Shown: positions 25,623 to 34,463, numbered from the stretch's first letter. The stretch is 64,000 nt of DNA from Companilactobacillus heilongjiangensis (GCF_000831645.3 NZ_CP012559.1:1116001-1180000), one strand, 5' to 3'. Program-made: numbers and translations. The notes: a model not told the origin generated them from the letters alone.

Positions 25623-27548
25623 ATGGCAAAATATACAGTTATTGCTGCTACTGGCTGTCCAACTGGAATTGCCCACACTTACATGGCTCAAGAGGCTTTG
25701 GAAGAAGCTGCTAAGAAGCGGGGGATTTCGATTAAAGTTGAGACTCACGGACAATCTGGGGTTGAACATGCATTTACACAATCAGAAATTGATCAGGCTG
25801 ATGGAGTTATTATTGCAGCTGATAAAGATGTTGATATTGACCGTTTTGACGGCAAGCGTTTGATCAATGTTTCGGTTACTAAAGGGATGAAGGAGCCAGA
25901 TGAACTAATTGAAAAGATTTTGAATGATAAGAATGTACCTGTTTATCACAGTTCAGGTAACTCTAGTGCAAGTAGTTCTGAAGAAGCTGAATTAACTGGC
26001 TCGTTCTGGCACAAGATGTACGTTTACTTGATGAATGGTGTTTCACATATGTTGCCATTGGTTGTTGCCGGTGGTGTTCTAACAGCTGTTTCATTCTTCT
26101 GGGGTATCAATTCGGCTGATCCAAAGAGTGCCGAGTATAACGCTATTGCTGCTTTACTTAACACAATTGGTGGCTTTGCCATGAACTTAATGGTACCAGT
26201 GCTTTGTGCTTATATCGCTGAGGCCATTGGTAAAAGAACCGGTTTGGTACTTGGATTTGTTACCGGGATGATTGCTTATACTAATGGTACAGGATTCTTA
26301 GGTGGTATCGTTGGTGGTTTCTTAGCCGGATATGTCGCTATTCTTTTAACGAAATTATTCAAGTCATTACCAAAATCACTTGATGGTTTAAAATCAATCT
26401 TCATTTTTCCAGTTCTAGGTGTTTTGATTTCTGGGACAATCATGTGGTACATTTCAGTCCCAATGAAGGATATTAATACTGGCATGATGGCATTCTTAAA
26501 GAGTATGGAGAATTCTAGTCCAATTCTTTTAGGATTAATCGTTGGTATCATGTGTGCTTCAGATATGGGTGGCCCAATCAATAAAGCCGCTTACTTAACT
26601 GGTACAGCTTTGTTAGCTCAAGGTAATTATTTCTTCATGGCTGGTGTTTCTGCCGCATGTATCGCACCACCACTAGCTACAGGCTTTGCCGTACTATTCA
26701 ATAAGAAAGCTTACACATCAAAGGAACGCAGTGCCGGATATGTTAACTTCTTACTTGGTTCAACTCACATTACTGAAGGTGCCATTCCATTTGCTGCCAA
26801 GAACCCATTGTTAAATATTCCGATCTTTATGATTGGTTCAGCAGTTGCCGCAATTCTTTCTTATGTAACAAAAATATCAGTACCTGCACCACACGGTGGT
26901 TTTATCGTTCTACCATTAGTTAACAAACCATTCCTATGGGTTCTTTGGATCGTTATCGGTGCTTTGATTTCCGGATTCTTGCTATCAATGGTTGCTGGAC
27001 GCCAAAGTAAACACGATGCAGCAATGGTCGCAACTCCACTTGGAAATGTTACTGTTGATACCGAACCAGAATCAGAACCTGTTGAAAAAGCAACAAGCAA
27101 TAATGATTTAAGTGAAATTATTAATAAAGATAACATCGCGTTAGATGTAGACGTGTCCTCACGTGATGATTTGTTGAAGTATTTAGCTGATTTTTCAAAG
27201 AAATTAGGATACGCTTCAGATTCAGATGCTGTTTATGAAAAATATCTTGCTCGTGAAAAAGAGAGCTCAACTGGTATGGAGAAAGGCATTGCTATTCCAC
27301 ATGCGCAAGATAAAACAATTCATAGTTCTGCGATGTTGATTGCTAAATTAAAACAACCAATTGAGTGGAAGACATTTGATAATAAACCAGTTGATATCGT
27401 TATCTCATTCTTGATTCCTGATCAAGACGACGGTAGCAATCACCTTGAATACTTATCAAGCACTTCAAAATTGTTGATGCATGACGAATTTATTACCTCG
27501 TTGAGAAATTCAAAAACTAAAGACGAAATTCTTAACTTGTTCAAGTAA
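25623..27548 (+). CDS. Fructose-type PTS permease, domain order EIIB-EIIC-EIIA
   Basis: A 641-residue membrane protein of the fructose PTS family that imports and phosphorylates its sugar. The EIIB domain is first (Cys12 in ATGCPTGIAHTYM), EIIC occupies about 130-460 with about ten membrane segments, and EIIA is last (phospho-His560 in GIAIPHAQD). The order differs from FruA at 42888-44831 (A-B-C). It starts 3 bases after the kinase gene. With the RpiR regulator and an extra EIIA gene downstream this is a self-contained PTS operon. Fructose is likely; a related ketose is possible. Confidence 0.9.
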   Translation: MAKYTVIAATGCPTGIAHTYMAQEALEEAAKKRGISIKVETHGQSGVEHAFTQSEIDQADGVIIAADKDVDIDRFDGKRLINVSVTKGMKEPDELIEKILNDKNVPVYHSSGNSSASSSEEAELTGSFWHKMYVYLMNGVSHMLPLVVAGGVLTAVSFFWGINSADPKSAEYNAIAALLNTIGGFAMNLMVPVLCAYIAEAIGKRTGLVLGFVTGMIAYTNGTGFLGGIVGGFLAGYVAILLTKLFKSLPKSLDGLKSIFIFPVLGVLISGTIMWYISVPMKDINTGMMAFLKSMENSSPILLGLIVGIMCASDMGGPINKAAYLTGTALLAQGNYFFMAGVSAACIAPPLATGFAVLFNKKAYTSKERSAGYVNFLLGSTHITEGAIPFAAKNPLLNIPIFMIGSAVAAILSYVTKISVPAPHGGFIVLPLVNKPFLWVLWIVIGALISGFLLSMVAGRQSKHDAAMVATPLGNVTVDTEPESEPVEKATSNNDLSEIINKDNIALDVDVSSRDDLLKYLADFSKKLGYASDSDAVYEKYLAREKESSTGMEKGIAIPHAQDKTIHSSAMLIAKLKQPIEWKTFDNKPVDIVISFLIPDQDDGSNHLEYLSSTSKLLMHDEFITSLRNSKTKDEILNLFK

Positions 27549-27579
27549 TGTATGCAATTCGATAATGAAAATATCCAAT

Positions 27580-27616
27580 GATAGTCCTAGTGAAATTTTG
27601 CTGGGACTATTTTTTG
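27580..27616 (+). terminator. Intrinsic terminator
   Basis: Stem ATAGTCCTAG / CTGGGACTAT followed by six T, after the PTS permease gene. The downstream EIIA gene would then need read-through or its own promoter. Confidence 0.75.
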
Positions 27617-27687
27617 TATGAAAACACTTACGTTAAAATAATAGTATTATATAGGTAGTGAATTAATGAAAAAGGAGGGTGATGTTT

Positions 27688-28218
27688 ATGTCAATTTGGC
27701 AAAAGATAAGTGACTTTCTCACTCCCGATAGTAGTCGGCCGACTAACGACCCTAATGTTACTCGACAGGATCAGATGAGTGACTTCTCGCAGGTCTTGGA
27801 TGTTAAAAATATCGTTGTCGATGTACAAGTGAAGTCACGAAATGAGCTATTAAAATATTTAGCCACTTTAGCTTATGCAAATGATTCCAAAGTTGACATT
27901 GAAGCGTTATATGGCAAATATTTAGTTCGAGAAAGCGATGCTTCGACCGATGTGGGAGCTGGAGTTGCAATGCCACATGCTCAGGATGAGTCAGTTTCCA
28001 AATTAACAATGTTAGTGGTCAAACTAGCTCAACCGATTGAGTGGGAAAAAGGAGTGGAAGTTCAAACGGTGATTTCCTTGGTTATTCCAGACCCAGAGAA
28101 AAACTATGCGCACGTTCCCTATATGTCGAGTATCGCACGGCTACTTTTAAAGAAGGGATTCGTTCCAGCGTTAAATCGAGCAAGTACTCCTGAAAAAATA
28201 AGCAAACTATTTATTTAA
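27688..28218 (+). CDS. Stand-alone fructose-type PTS EIIA protein
   Basis: A 176-residue cytosolic EIIA of the fructose/nitrogen type. The phospho-accepting His97 lies in GVAMPHAQD. Residues from about 35 on align by eye with the C-terminal EIIA domain of the preceding permease (both share RxxLLKYLA, YLxRE, PHAQD, LAQPIEW-like and PEKISKLF-like stretches). An N-terminal 30-residue Ser/Asp-rich segment is extra. Start at ATG 27688 with AAGGAGGGTG upstream. It may be a duplicated copy with a regulatory role or a spare phosphoryl donor. A terminator separates it from the permease gene. Confidence 0.82.
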   Translation: MSIWQKISDFLTPDSSRPTNDPNVTRQDQMSDFSQVLDVKNIVVDVQVKSRNELLKYLATLAYANDSKVDIEALYGKYLVRESDASTDVGAGVAMPHAQDESVSKLTMLVVKLAQPIEWEKGVEVQTVISLVIPDPEKNYAHVPYMSSIARLLLKKGFVPALNRASTPEKISKLFI

Positions 28219-28265
28219 ATAAAATTTACTTTTTTTGACGAGTTTTTTAAGAATAATTTCGATAA

Positions 28266-28274
28266 TGGTATACT
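28266..28274 (+). promoter_or_regulatory. Extended -10 promoter for the mgtC-type gene
   Basis: TGGTATACT is an extended -10 element; TTAAGA 16 bases before TATACT is a weak -35. A transcript from here would carry a leader of about 300 bases that contains repeat R8. Confidence 0.5.
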
Positions 28275-28371
28275 AATAGTTATGGAATTAAAGGTTTAAG
28301 TTATTTGAGAAATCTAAATCTTTTAATGAAACAATATTCGTGGAAGATTTAGTTGTATTTTTCAATACAAT

Positions 28372-28542
28372 AGCATCCCTCTTTAAGCAATATAGACAGC
28401 TGTGGAGGTGGCGTTATGGCTTTAGCCATTACACCACGGGGCGACTTTGGAGATTCGCGTACTTTGCGAAGCTTCAAAGCGAGGCGCGAGACCTTGGCTC
28501 GCGCCGGTCCCCATAGCGTCTGTATTGCTTAAAGAGGGATGC
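28372..28542 (-). repeat. Cloverleaf repeat copy R8 (orientation B), in the mgtC leader
   Basis: A 25-bp terminal stem (starts GCATCCCTCTTTAAGCAATA) pairs with 28518-28542 at all positions, one being G-U. Arm C is GGCGTTATGGC / GCCATTACACC, arm B CTTTGGAGATTCGC / GCGAAGCTTCAAAG, arm A GGCGCGAG / CTCGCGCC. Terminal-stem type IV, unique in the window. It lies 39 bases before the MgtC start codon. Confidence 0.88.
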
Positions 28543-28581
28543 GGCAAAAACCTTTATGAACAAGAACATTGGAGGGGTTAT

Positions 28582-29286
28582 TTGCAGAGTCAATTAAGTG
28601 TTCTTACAGTAGTAATTAGACTGCTGTTGTCAGTTCTGTTTGCCGGTATTATTGGTATCGATCGTGCCTATAAACACCGACCAGCTGGATTGAGAACGCA
28701 TGTCTTAGTATGTTTAGGTGCCTGTATCATCGCAATGATACAACAAAATATCGGTTTTAATGCCTTAGATATTGCCAGACAGTATCCACAATTAAAGGGA
28801 GTCGTGCGAGCTGATGATGCTCGTTTGATTGCTCAAGTTGTCAGTGGGATAGGTTTTCTAGGTGCAGGAACGATTATTGTTGAACATCATTCAATCAGAG
28901 GGTTGACGACGGCTGCCAGTTTGTGGGTCGTTGCCTGTCTCGGATTAGCGGTCGGTATGGGTGACTATATTATCGCAATCGCAGGATTTTTGGTGGTGTA
29001 TGCAGTGTTAGGATTTTTAAAGAAGATAATTCGTATCAGTCCGGTGCGGAAGTTAAAAATTGAATATCTGCACAAGGTTGATACAAAGAAATTTATTGAT
29101 GATTATTTTAAGAAAAATGATATTACCGTAGAAGGCGTTCGTTTCAGCGTGACTCGACGAGATAGTGAGAAAGTTTATACCAATGTCTATTCAATCGACT
29201 TTGGCAAGAGCTTGGATTATGTCGATATAGTTGAAGGATTGTCAATGAATGATAATATTATTAAAGTAGAGACGATAAATGTTTAA
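28582..29286 (+). CDS. MgtC/SapB-family membrane protein
   Basis: A 234-residue protein with an N-terminal MgtC domain of four or five membrane segments (about 1-145; motifs GIIGIDRAYKHRPAGLRTH and GIGFLGAGTII, TTAASLW) and a C-terminal soluble ACT-like part. MgtC proteins are linked to Mg2+ limitation and membrane ATPase control. Start set at TTG 28582, since GGAGGGG precedes it; the longer reading from 28447 would translate the cloverleaf repeat and is unlikely. The structured repeat in the leader raises the possibility of RNA-level control, as Mg2+ genes often have; this is inference. Confidence 0.87.
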   Translation: MQSQLSVLTVVIRLLLSVLFAGIIGIDRAYKHRPAGLRTHVLVCLGACIIAMIQQNIGFNALDIARQYPQLKGVVRADDARLIAQVVSGIGFLGAGTIIVEHHSIRGLTTAASLWVVACLGLAVGMGDYIIAIAGFLVVYAVLGFLKKIIRISPVRKLKIEYLHKVDTKKFIDDYFKKNDITVEGVRFSVTRRDSEKVYTNVYSIDFGKSLDYVDIVEGLSMNDNIIKVETINV

Positions 29287-29325
29287 AAAAATATTCCTAA
29301 ATTAGAGTTTAGGAGTATTTTTTAT
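29285..29325 (+). terminator. Intrinsic terminator
   Basis: Stem AATATTCCTAAA / TTTAGGAGTATT with a short loop and T-run directly after the MgtC gene. Confidence 0.8.
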
Positions 29326-29422
29326 TGGTTCGTTTATAAAAAGATACTTAAATATTTAAATGGTCTAAACTGATTGTAATTAGTCTAGACCTTTGCTATC
29401 TTTGAATTATTGGGGGAATTAA

Positions 29423-29950
29423 ATGATAAGAAATTTACCGACCAGACTCTTTATCGCTTTTTTATGTGCTTTCATTTTGGCAACGGTCTATTTGATTATG
29501 CCCAAGGGGAAAATTGCGGGAAGTATTCAAGAAACCAAGATCAATTTAATGGACAAGTCGAAGCAAAAAACTGTCTCTGAATTCGGCAAAGAGCGTAAAA
29601 ATTATGCCTATGTGTCGTTTGATAACTTATATTCCAATACGAGTTTGTATTATGGAACAAAGATTTATCAACGTGGACATATAAAAGATCTGGATATGGA
29701 CCGCAAATTTATTCTTGTTGCATTAGATGGGAATGATGCATCAAGAACAATTAAATTGAAGTATAAATTGTCAGATTTTGAACGTGGCAATGTTAATGTT
29801 CAAGAAAACGATCCAATTAAGTTTTATGGACGAGTTCTAGCGACCGATAGTTATCTCAATGACAAAGGTCGTGACGTTCAATTGCCTGTAATTGCTGCTG
29901 ATTTCATTCAAACAAAAATCAATCGTGGCGAAAGATATGGTGCAATTTAA
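29423..29950 (+). CDS. Membrane-anchored hypothetical protein with OB-fold-like domain
   Basis: A 175-residue protein with one N-terminal membrane segment (about 8-26, LFIAFLCAFILATVYLIM) that acts as anchor or uncleaved signal. The outer part (about 60-165) has strand-rich patterns, GHIKDLDMDRKFILVAL and IKFYGRVLATDS ... LPVIAADFIQT, that resemble the tRNA_anti-like OB folds seen in other Gram-positive surface proteins. GGGGGAA precedes the ATG. No neighbours suggest a role. Function unknown. Confidence 0.65.
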   Translation: MIRNLPTRLFIAFLCAFILATVYLIMPKGKIAGSIQETKINLMDKSKQKTVSEFGKERKNYAYVSFDNLYSNTSLYYGTKIYQRGHIKDLDMDRKFILVALDGNDASRTIKLKYKLSDFERGNVNVQENDPIKFYGRVLATDSYLNDKGRDVQLPVIAADFIQTKINRGERYGAI

Positions 29951-30051
29951 TATTGTTGAAATTGCAAAATGTATAAAGATTTATTACGATTTTAGAAAAG
30001 CCTCAATTCTGATTTATTGATATAATTTTCTTGCTAAAAGGGGAGAAAATT

Positions 30052-30648
30052 ATGAATAAATCAAGAGTTGAGGCTTTTACTGACGCTATTATTGCGATTA
30101 TTTTAACCATTATGATTCTAGAGTTTAAAACTCCAGAATCGTCAAAACTGTCGGCCATTTTGCCACAAGTTCCGTATATGATTTCGTATGCGGTTGGCTG
30201 GTTGTTTATCGGGATTGCTTGGTACAATCATCATTACATGTTCAGTAAGGCAAAAGTAATTACACGCAAGGTATTCTGGACTAACAATTTTTGGATGTTT
30301 ACTACATCATTTATTCCAGTGGCAACTGCTTGGGTAGGACGTGATTTGAATGCTCAGGGACCTGAGATATTTTATGCTATCGTTTATTTTGCTTGGTCAT
30401 TCGCATACACTGTATTGACGTACACAATAGCTAAAGAGAATGAACGTGCAGGTTATGATAAAGTTTCCCAAAGTATTCGAGATATGAAAATATATCGAGC
30501 TTTTATGAGCTGGAAATTCGTAGGAGCAGAAATTGTTATTTGGGTGTTAATTTTAATCTATATGCCAGCGTTACAAATGTTATTAATCGCTTTTCAAGTA
30601 TTATTTGTTGGTGGTAACTTTAATGAAGATAGCGACAAACTATTTTAA
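30052..30648 (+). CDS. TMEM175-family (DUF1211) membrane protein
   Basis: A 198-residue protein with about six membrane segments of the TMEM175/DUF1211 family, whose bacterial members form potassium-selective channels. The family motif at the first helix is RVEAFTDAIIAIILTIMIL; the classical FSD is FTD here. Start at ATG 30052 with AAAGGGGAG before it rather than the upstream in-frame codon at 30031. Monocistronic with a strong terminator. The channel function is family knowledge. Confidence 0.82.
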   Translation: MNKSRVEAFTDAIIAIILTIMILEFKTPESSKLSAILPQVPYMISYAVGWLFIGIAWYNHHYMFSKAKVITRKVFWTNNFWMFTTSFIPVATAWVGRDLNAQGPEIFYAIVYFAWSFAYTVLTYTIAKENERAGYDKVSQSIRDMKIYRAFMSWKFVGAEIVIWVLILIYMPALQMLLIAFQVLFVGGNFNEDSDKLF

Positions 30649-30660
30649 AATAGGATGCAA

Positions 30661-30698
30661 AAAAAGGTCTAAGACAAAAGTCTTAGACCTTTCGCATT
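30661..30698 (+). terminator. Intrinsic terminator
   Basis: Perfect stem AAAGGTCTAAGAC / GTCTTAGACCTTT with loop AAAA, 14 bases after the TMEM175-type gene. Confidence 0.8.
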
Positions 30699-30782
30699 TA
30701 TCAAAAGGGTTCTTAACTAAAGAAATAGTAAAAATAAATGGCATTCATTCACTTACGAGAAGTGACATTAAACAAGAGAAGC

Positions 30783-30935
30783 TTATTTTTTATCTTTAAG
30801 ATTCTTTTGATCTTTCGAAGATTTCTTATCTGCAGAATCTACGCGTTTTACGTTTTCTTTTACATCATCGGGAAGAGAGGCAAATTTATCAAATAAACTG
30901 CCAAAATTGCTTTCACGTTTCACTGTTAGGCCCAT
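30783..30935 (-). CDS. 50-residue small protein
   Basis: A complete short frame: ATG at 30935, TAA at 30785-30783. AAAGGGG lies 9-10 bases before the ATG, a strong ribosome site for so short a frame. The product starts MGLTVKRESNFGSLFDKFAS and has a highly charged Lys/Asp/Ser-rich tail. The MGLT(F/V)KR start recalls a family of ~50-residue proteins annotated as SPJ_0845 in streptococci and lactobacilli; I recall this only loosely. It follows the convergent TMEM175 gene. Function unknown. Confidence 0.6.
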   Translation of the reverse strand: MGLTVKRESNFGSLFDKFASLPDDVKENVKRVDSADKKSSKDQKNLKDKK

Positions 30936-31053
30936 CGGTATCAGCCCCTTTCAGTTATCTTTATATTTAACTACATTATAGAACCTTTAAGCACAAAAGA
31001 CAATTTTTTGTCCTATTATTTTAAACTATTTTAGAAGTGTAGGGGGTATTAAA

Positions 31054-31205
31054 GTATGCCGTCTCCAGAACGGCCCGAGCCAAAGAGCGGTCTCGAACCT
31101 CGATTTTGAGCCGAAACCCACGTCTCAAAAGTCGCCCGGTGATATAAGAACTAGCGTCCTTATATCACTTTCACTGCCCACAAATATTTCTCAGCTCTTA
31201 CGACT
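31054..31205 (+). repeat. Cloverleaf repeat copy R9, left stem half lost (orientation A)
   Basis: Starts TATGCCGTCTCCAGA and jumps straight to CGGCCCGAGCC, so the left half of the terminal stem is deleted. Arm A (CCCGAGCC / GGTCTCG), arm B (TTTTGAG / CTCAAAA) and arm C (GTGATATAAG / CTTATATCAC) remain, followed by CACAAATATTTCTCAGCTC. The rest of 30936-31053 and 31206-31416 shows no gene I can support. Confidence 0.8.
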
Positions 31206-31416
31206 ATGTATTATGTATACTGAAATTTTTAAGCATTTGGATACAGCTCTCATTTTCTTATCTTCGAAATATCTGGAATAGGATATTTAAAGATGATAGG
31301 AAGTTTAATTAGTACGCAAATTAGTATAAGAATTAAAGCAATAAATTTCAATTCAGATCGTTTTCTGTATTTAATTAATGAAATTGCTCGATAGATTGCA
31401 TATATATAGATATAAA

Positions 31417-31604
31417 TTAGTCGGAAGGGATTAGAACATTGTACCCGCTGTAGATGTGGCGTTATGGCTTTAGCCATTACACCACCGGGCGAGTTTGGAG
31501 ACTTACCGAACTTTGGTAAGGCTTCAAACCGAGGTTCGAGACCGTACTGTGGCTCGGACTGGTCCGCAGAGCGGGTACAATGTTCTAATCCCTGGAGACG
31601 GCAA
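31417..31604 (-). repeat. Cloverleaf repeat copy R10 (orientation B), perfect terminal stem
   Basis: Perfect 23-bp terminal stem, 31427-31449 with 31570-31592 (starts GGGATTAGAACATTG). Arm C at 31456-31485 (GTGGCGTTATGGC / GCCATTACACCAC), arm B at 31493-31529 (13 of 15 positions pair), arm A at about 31532-31559 (GTTCGAG / CTCGGAC). Terminal-stem type V. Carries the intact IS110 target GGCTTCAAACCGAGGTTC. Confidence 0.9.
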
Positions 31605-31659
31605 ACCCTTAAACTATTATCATAATAATTGTATAATAGAACATATGGTTGCATTTTAG

Positions 31660-31687
31660 TTGACAATTAAATTGTTTAAATTAAGAT
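31660..31687 (+). promoter_or_regulatory. Promoter for uvrC-map
   Basis: Perfect -35 TTGACA (31660-31665), 16-base spacer, -10 TAAGAT (31682-31687), 37 bases before the uvrC start codon. Confidence 0.6.
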
Positions 31688-31724
31688 TAAATGAGTCTAA
31701 AGGTATTTTGAGGGAGGGTTTGCT

Positions 31725-33542
31725 TTGGCAACTGAATACTTGGAACATAAATTAAGTCTATTGCCACCACGTCCGGGTTGTTATCTGATGAAAGATATCA
31801 ACTCTAAGATTATCTACGTCGGCAAGGCCAAAAATTTAAAAAATCGAGTTCGTTCATATTTCAAGAGTTCGCATGAAGGTAAAACTGCCCGTCTAGTCTC
31901 AGAAATTCGCGATTTTGAAACCATCATTACTTCCAACGATAAGGAAGCTTTTTTGTTGGAAATTACTCTAATTCAAAAACACCAGCCATATTACAATATC
32001 AAGTTGAAACGTGGAACTGGTTATCCCTATATTAAGATTACCAACGAACGTGATCCTAAAATGGAAATTACTGGTTTGGTCAAAAAAGATGGTGCCTATT
32101 ACTTCGGACCTTACCCAAACGTCTGGGCTGCGTCTAATACACTGAACTTTTTACAGAAAGTCTATCCATTACGTCGCTGTCAGGGAAATCTTGGCCGACC
32201 TTGTCTGTATTATCATATGGGACAGTGCTTGGGAGCCTGTTTCCAGACAGTTCCTAAGGAGCAGTATGATGAGCAGATTGAAAAGATTAAACGTTTCTTA
32301 GGCGGTAATGTCGGTGAAATTAAGCATCAACTTGAGGATCGAATGGGAAAAGCATCCGATTCGATGGAATTTGAACGTGCTGCTGAGTTGCGTGACCAAA
32401 TAAAATATATCGAAACAACGGTTGAAAAGCAGAAGATTATTTCAAATGATAGTACGCCACGAGATATTTTTAATTACTATGTTGAAAAGGGTTGGATTTC
32501 AATTCAAATCTTCTTCATTAGACAAGCTCGATTGATGAAACGTGAAAAGAAAGTTTTCGCTTGCATCAATAGTCCCGAAGAGGAATTATCGACATTTATT
32601 CTGCAATTTTATAATCGTCGTAATCAAGTTATGCCGAAAGAAATCTTAGTACCTGATAATTTGGATAAGAAAACACTCTCACAAGTTTTGAATATTCCTT
32701 TCCGAACACCACAACGTGGTCAAAAGAAGGATTTGATGGACATGGCGGCTGAGAATTCCAAGTTAGTTCTGCAAGAGAAGTTTCGTTTGATGGAACTAGA
32801 TAATCGTCAAACTTATGGTGCTCAGAAGCAGATTTTTGAGGCATTGGATTTGCCATATGGTCACGTTATTGAATCATTTGACCACTCGCATATTCAAGGA
32901 ACCAGTCCAGTTTCAGCAATGATTATGTTTAAAGATGGTCGTCCGGAAAAGAGTGGCTATCGTAAGTACAAGATTAAAGGTGAAGTTGAGCATCAATCGG
33001 GTGCTGATGAAGCTGCCAATACGCGAGAAGTAATTTATCGACGTTATTCGCGTTTGATTAAAGAAAAAGATCCATTGCCAGATTTAATTTTGATGGATGG
33101 TGGTATCATTGAATTGCGTGCTGTTATCGATGTCTTGAATAATGAACTTGGAATCGACATTCCAGTTGCAGGTATGGTCAAAGATGATCACCATAATACA
33201 TCACACTTGATTGCTGGCGAGGATGGAACCGAAGTTGTGTTAGATCGAAAGAGTCAAGGCTTCTATCTACTACAAAGAATTCAAGATGAAGTTCACCGTT
33301 TTGCTATTACATTTCATCGTAAGACGAGAAGTAAGAATGCTTTATCATCGCAATTGGATAACATTCAAGGGGTTGGTCCTAAAACTAGAACTAAGTTGTT
33401 GAAGAAATTTGGTTCAGTTAAGAAGATGAAAGAGGCCAGCATTGAACAGTTGACGGATATTGGGATTCCGAAGACAACAGCACAGACTATTAAAATTACA
33501 TTAGCAAGCACCGATTTTCATAAAAAATACCATAAAGGATAG
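31725..33542 (+). CDS. uvrC: Excinuclease ABC subunit C
   Basis: 605 residues, the normal UvrC length. UvrC makes both cuts in nucleotide excision repair with UvrB. The N-terminal GIY-YIG nuclease domain is visible (PGCYLMKD ... IIYVGKAKNLKNR), then a Cys-containing region, a UVR motif for UvrB contact (about 200-235), the RNase H-like 5' nuclease core (SFDHSHIQG, LILMDGG), and a C-terminal helix-hairpin-helix (NIQGVGPKTRTKLLKKFGS). Start is TTG 31725 with GGGAGGG upstream. It probably shares a transcript with map, which begins 18 bases after its stop. Confidence 0.95.
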   Translation: MATEYLEHKLSLLPPRPGCYLMKDINSKIIYVGKAKNLKNRVRSYFKSSHEGKTARLVSEIRDFETIITSNDKEAFLLEITLIQKHQPYYNIKLKRGTGYPYIKITNERDPKMEITGLVKKDGAYYFGPYPNVWAASNTLNFLQKVYPLRRCQGNLGRPCLYYHMGQCLGACFQTVPKEQYDEQIEKIKRFLGGNVGEIKHQLEDRMGKASDSMEFERAAELRDQIKYIETTVEKQKIISNDSTPRDIFNYYVEKGWISIQIFFIRQARLMKREKKVFACINSPEEELSTFILQFYNRRNQVMPKEILVPDNLDKKTLSQVLNIPFRTPQRGQKKDLMDMAAENSKLVLQEKFRLMELDNRQTYGAQKQIFEALDLPYGHVIESFDHSHIQGTSPVSAMIMFKDGRPEKSGYRKYKIKGEVEHQSGADEAANTREVIYRRYSRLIKEKDPLPDLILMDGGIIELRAVIDVLNNELGIDIPVAGMVKDDHHNTSHLIAGEDGTEVVLDRKSQGFYLLQRIQDEVHRFAITFHRKTRSKNALSSQLDNIQGVGPKTRTKLLKKFGSVKKMKEASIEQLTDIGIPKTTAQTIKITLASTDFHKKYHKG

Positions 33543-33560
33543 TTGGGGGATATTTATTAT

Positions 33561-34400
33561 ATGATTACATTAAAATCAGAACGAGAAATTGAAGGAATGC
33601 GTGAATCTGGTAAGATTTTGGCTGGTGTCCATTTGGGATTACGCGACATGATCAAACCGGGAATTTCTGCATATTCAATTGAAGAATTTGCCAATGACTA
33701 TATTGTTAGTCACGGTGCTACTCCTTCTGAAAAGGGTTTCGAAGGCTACAAGTACGCTACATGTATCGACGTTAATGACGAAGTTGCCCATGGTACACCT
33801 AGAAAAGATTTGATTCTCAAGGAAGGCGACGTTGTTAAAGTTGATATGACTGTTAACTACAAGGGTTATGAAAGTGATTCTTGCTGGAGCTACGGCGTTG
33901 GTTCTGTTAGTCAAGAAACATCTGACTTGATGGAAGTTACTAAGAAGTCACTTTATTTAGGAATTGCTCAAAGTATTGAAGGCAATCGTTTAGGCGATAT
34001 CGGTTATGCTATCCAACACTATACAGAAGATGAACATGGTTATGGTGACGTTCGTGATCTTTGTGGACACGGAATTGGACCTACAATGCATGAGGAACCC
34101 GACGTATTGCACTATGGTGAACCTGGTAAAGGTTTACGTTTGAAGAATGGTATGACAATTACTATTGAACCAATGATTAACGAAGGTACTTGGGAAATCG
34201 TTGACCGTTCACTAAAGGACCCTAACGATGATTGGATTTACTATGCCAGTGCCGATGGTTCATGGTCAGCTCAATATGAACATACATTAGCTATTACAGA
34301 AAATGGTCCTGAGATTTTGACATCACAAGATGCTGCTGAAGATGCTAAGTATATGAAGTGGGCACAAGATTATCTAAAAGAACACAAACAAGATAAATAA
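33561..34400 (+). CDS. map: Type I methionine aminopeptidase
   Basis: 279 residues from ATG 33561, which has GGGGGA about 10 bases upstream; an in-frame upstream codon at 33543 lacks one. The enzyme removes the N-terminal Met from new proteins. Metal ligands are Asp95, Asp106, His170 (CGHGIG), Glu203 (IEPM) and a Glu in QYEHT; His77 (VAHGTP) is also in place. It carries a C-terminal extension beyond the usual ~250 residues that is common in lactobacilli. Follows uvrC and ends at a strong terminator. Confidence 0.93.
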   Translation: MITLKSEREIEGMRESGKILAGVHLGLRDMIKPGISAYSIEEFANDYIVSHGATPSEKGFEGYKYATCIDVNDEVAHGTPRKDLILKEGDVVKVDMTVNYKGYESDSCWSYGVGSVSQETSDLMEVTKKSLYLGIAQSIEGNRLGDIGYAIQHYTEDEHGYGDVRDLCGHGIGPTMHEEPDVLHYGEPGKGLRLKNGMTITIEPMINEGTWEIVDRSLKDPNDDWIYYASADGSWSAQYEHTLAITENGPEILTSQDAAEDAKYMKWAQDYLKEHKQDK

Positions 34401-34410
34401 ATTGTAATTA

Positions 34411-34463
34411 AAAGAGGTATTAGAAATGAAGTTGATTAAAACTTCATTTCTAATACCTTTTTT
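34411..34463 (+). terminator. Strong intrinsic terminator
   Basis: Perfect long stem (AGGTATTAGAAATGAAGTT and its complement, 19 bp) with a short loop and a T-run, after map. Confidence 0.9.

Noticed and set aside
31250-31666. 138-codon minus-strand frame with a hydrophobic C-terminal part
   Set aside because: Its N-terminal half translates repeat R10, and no ribosome site or conserved start is visible. The hydrophobic end could be a decayed membrane gene, but I cannot support it.
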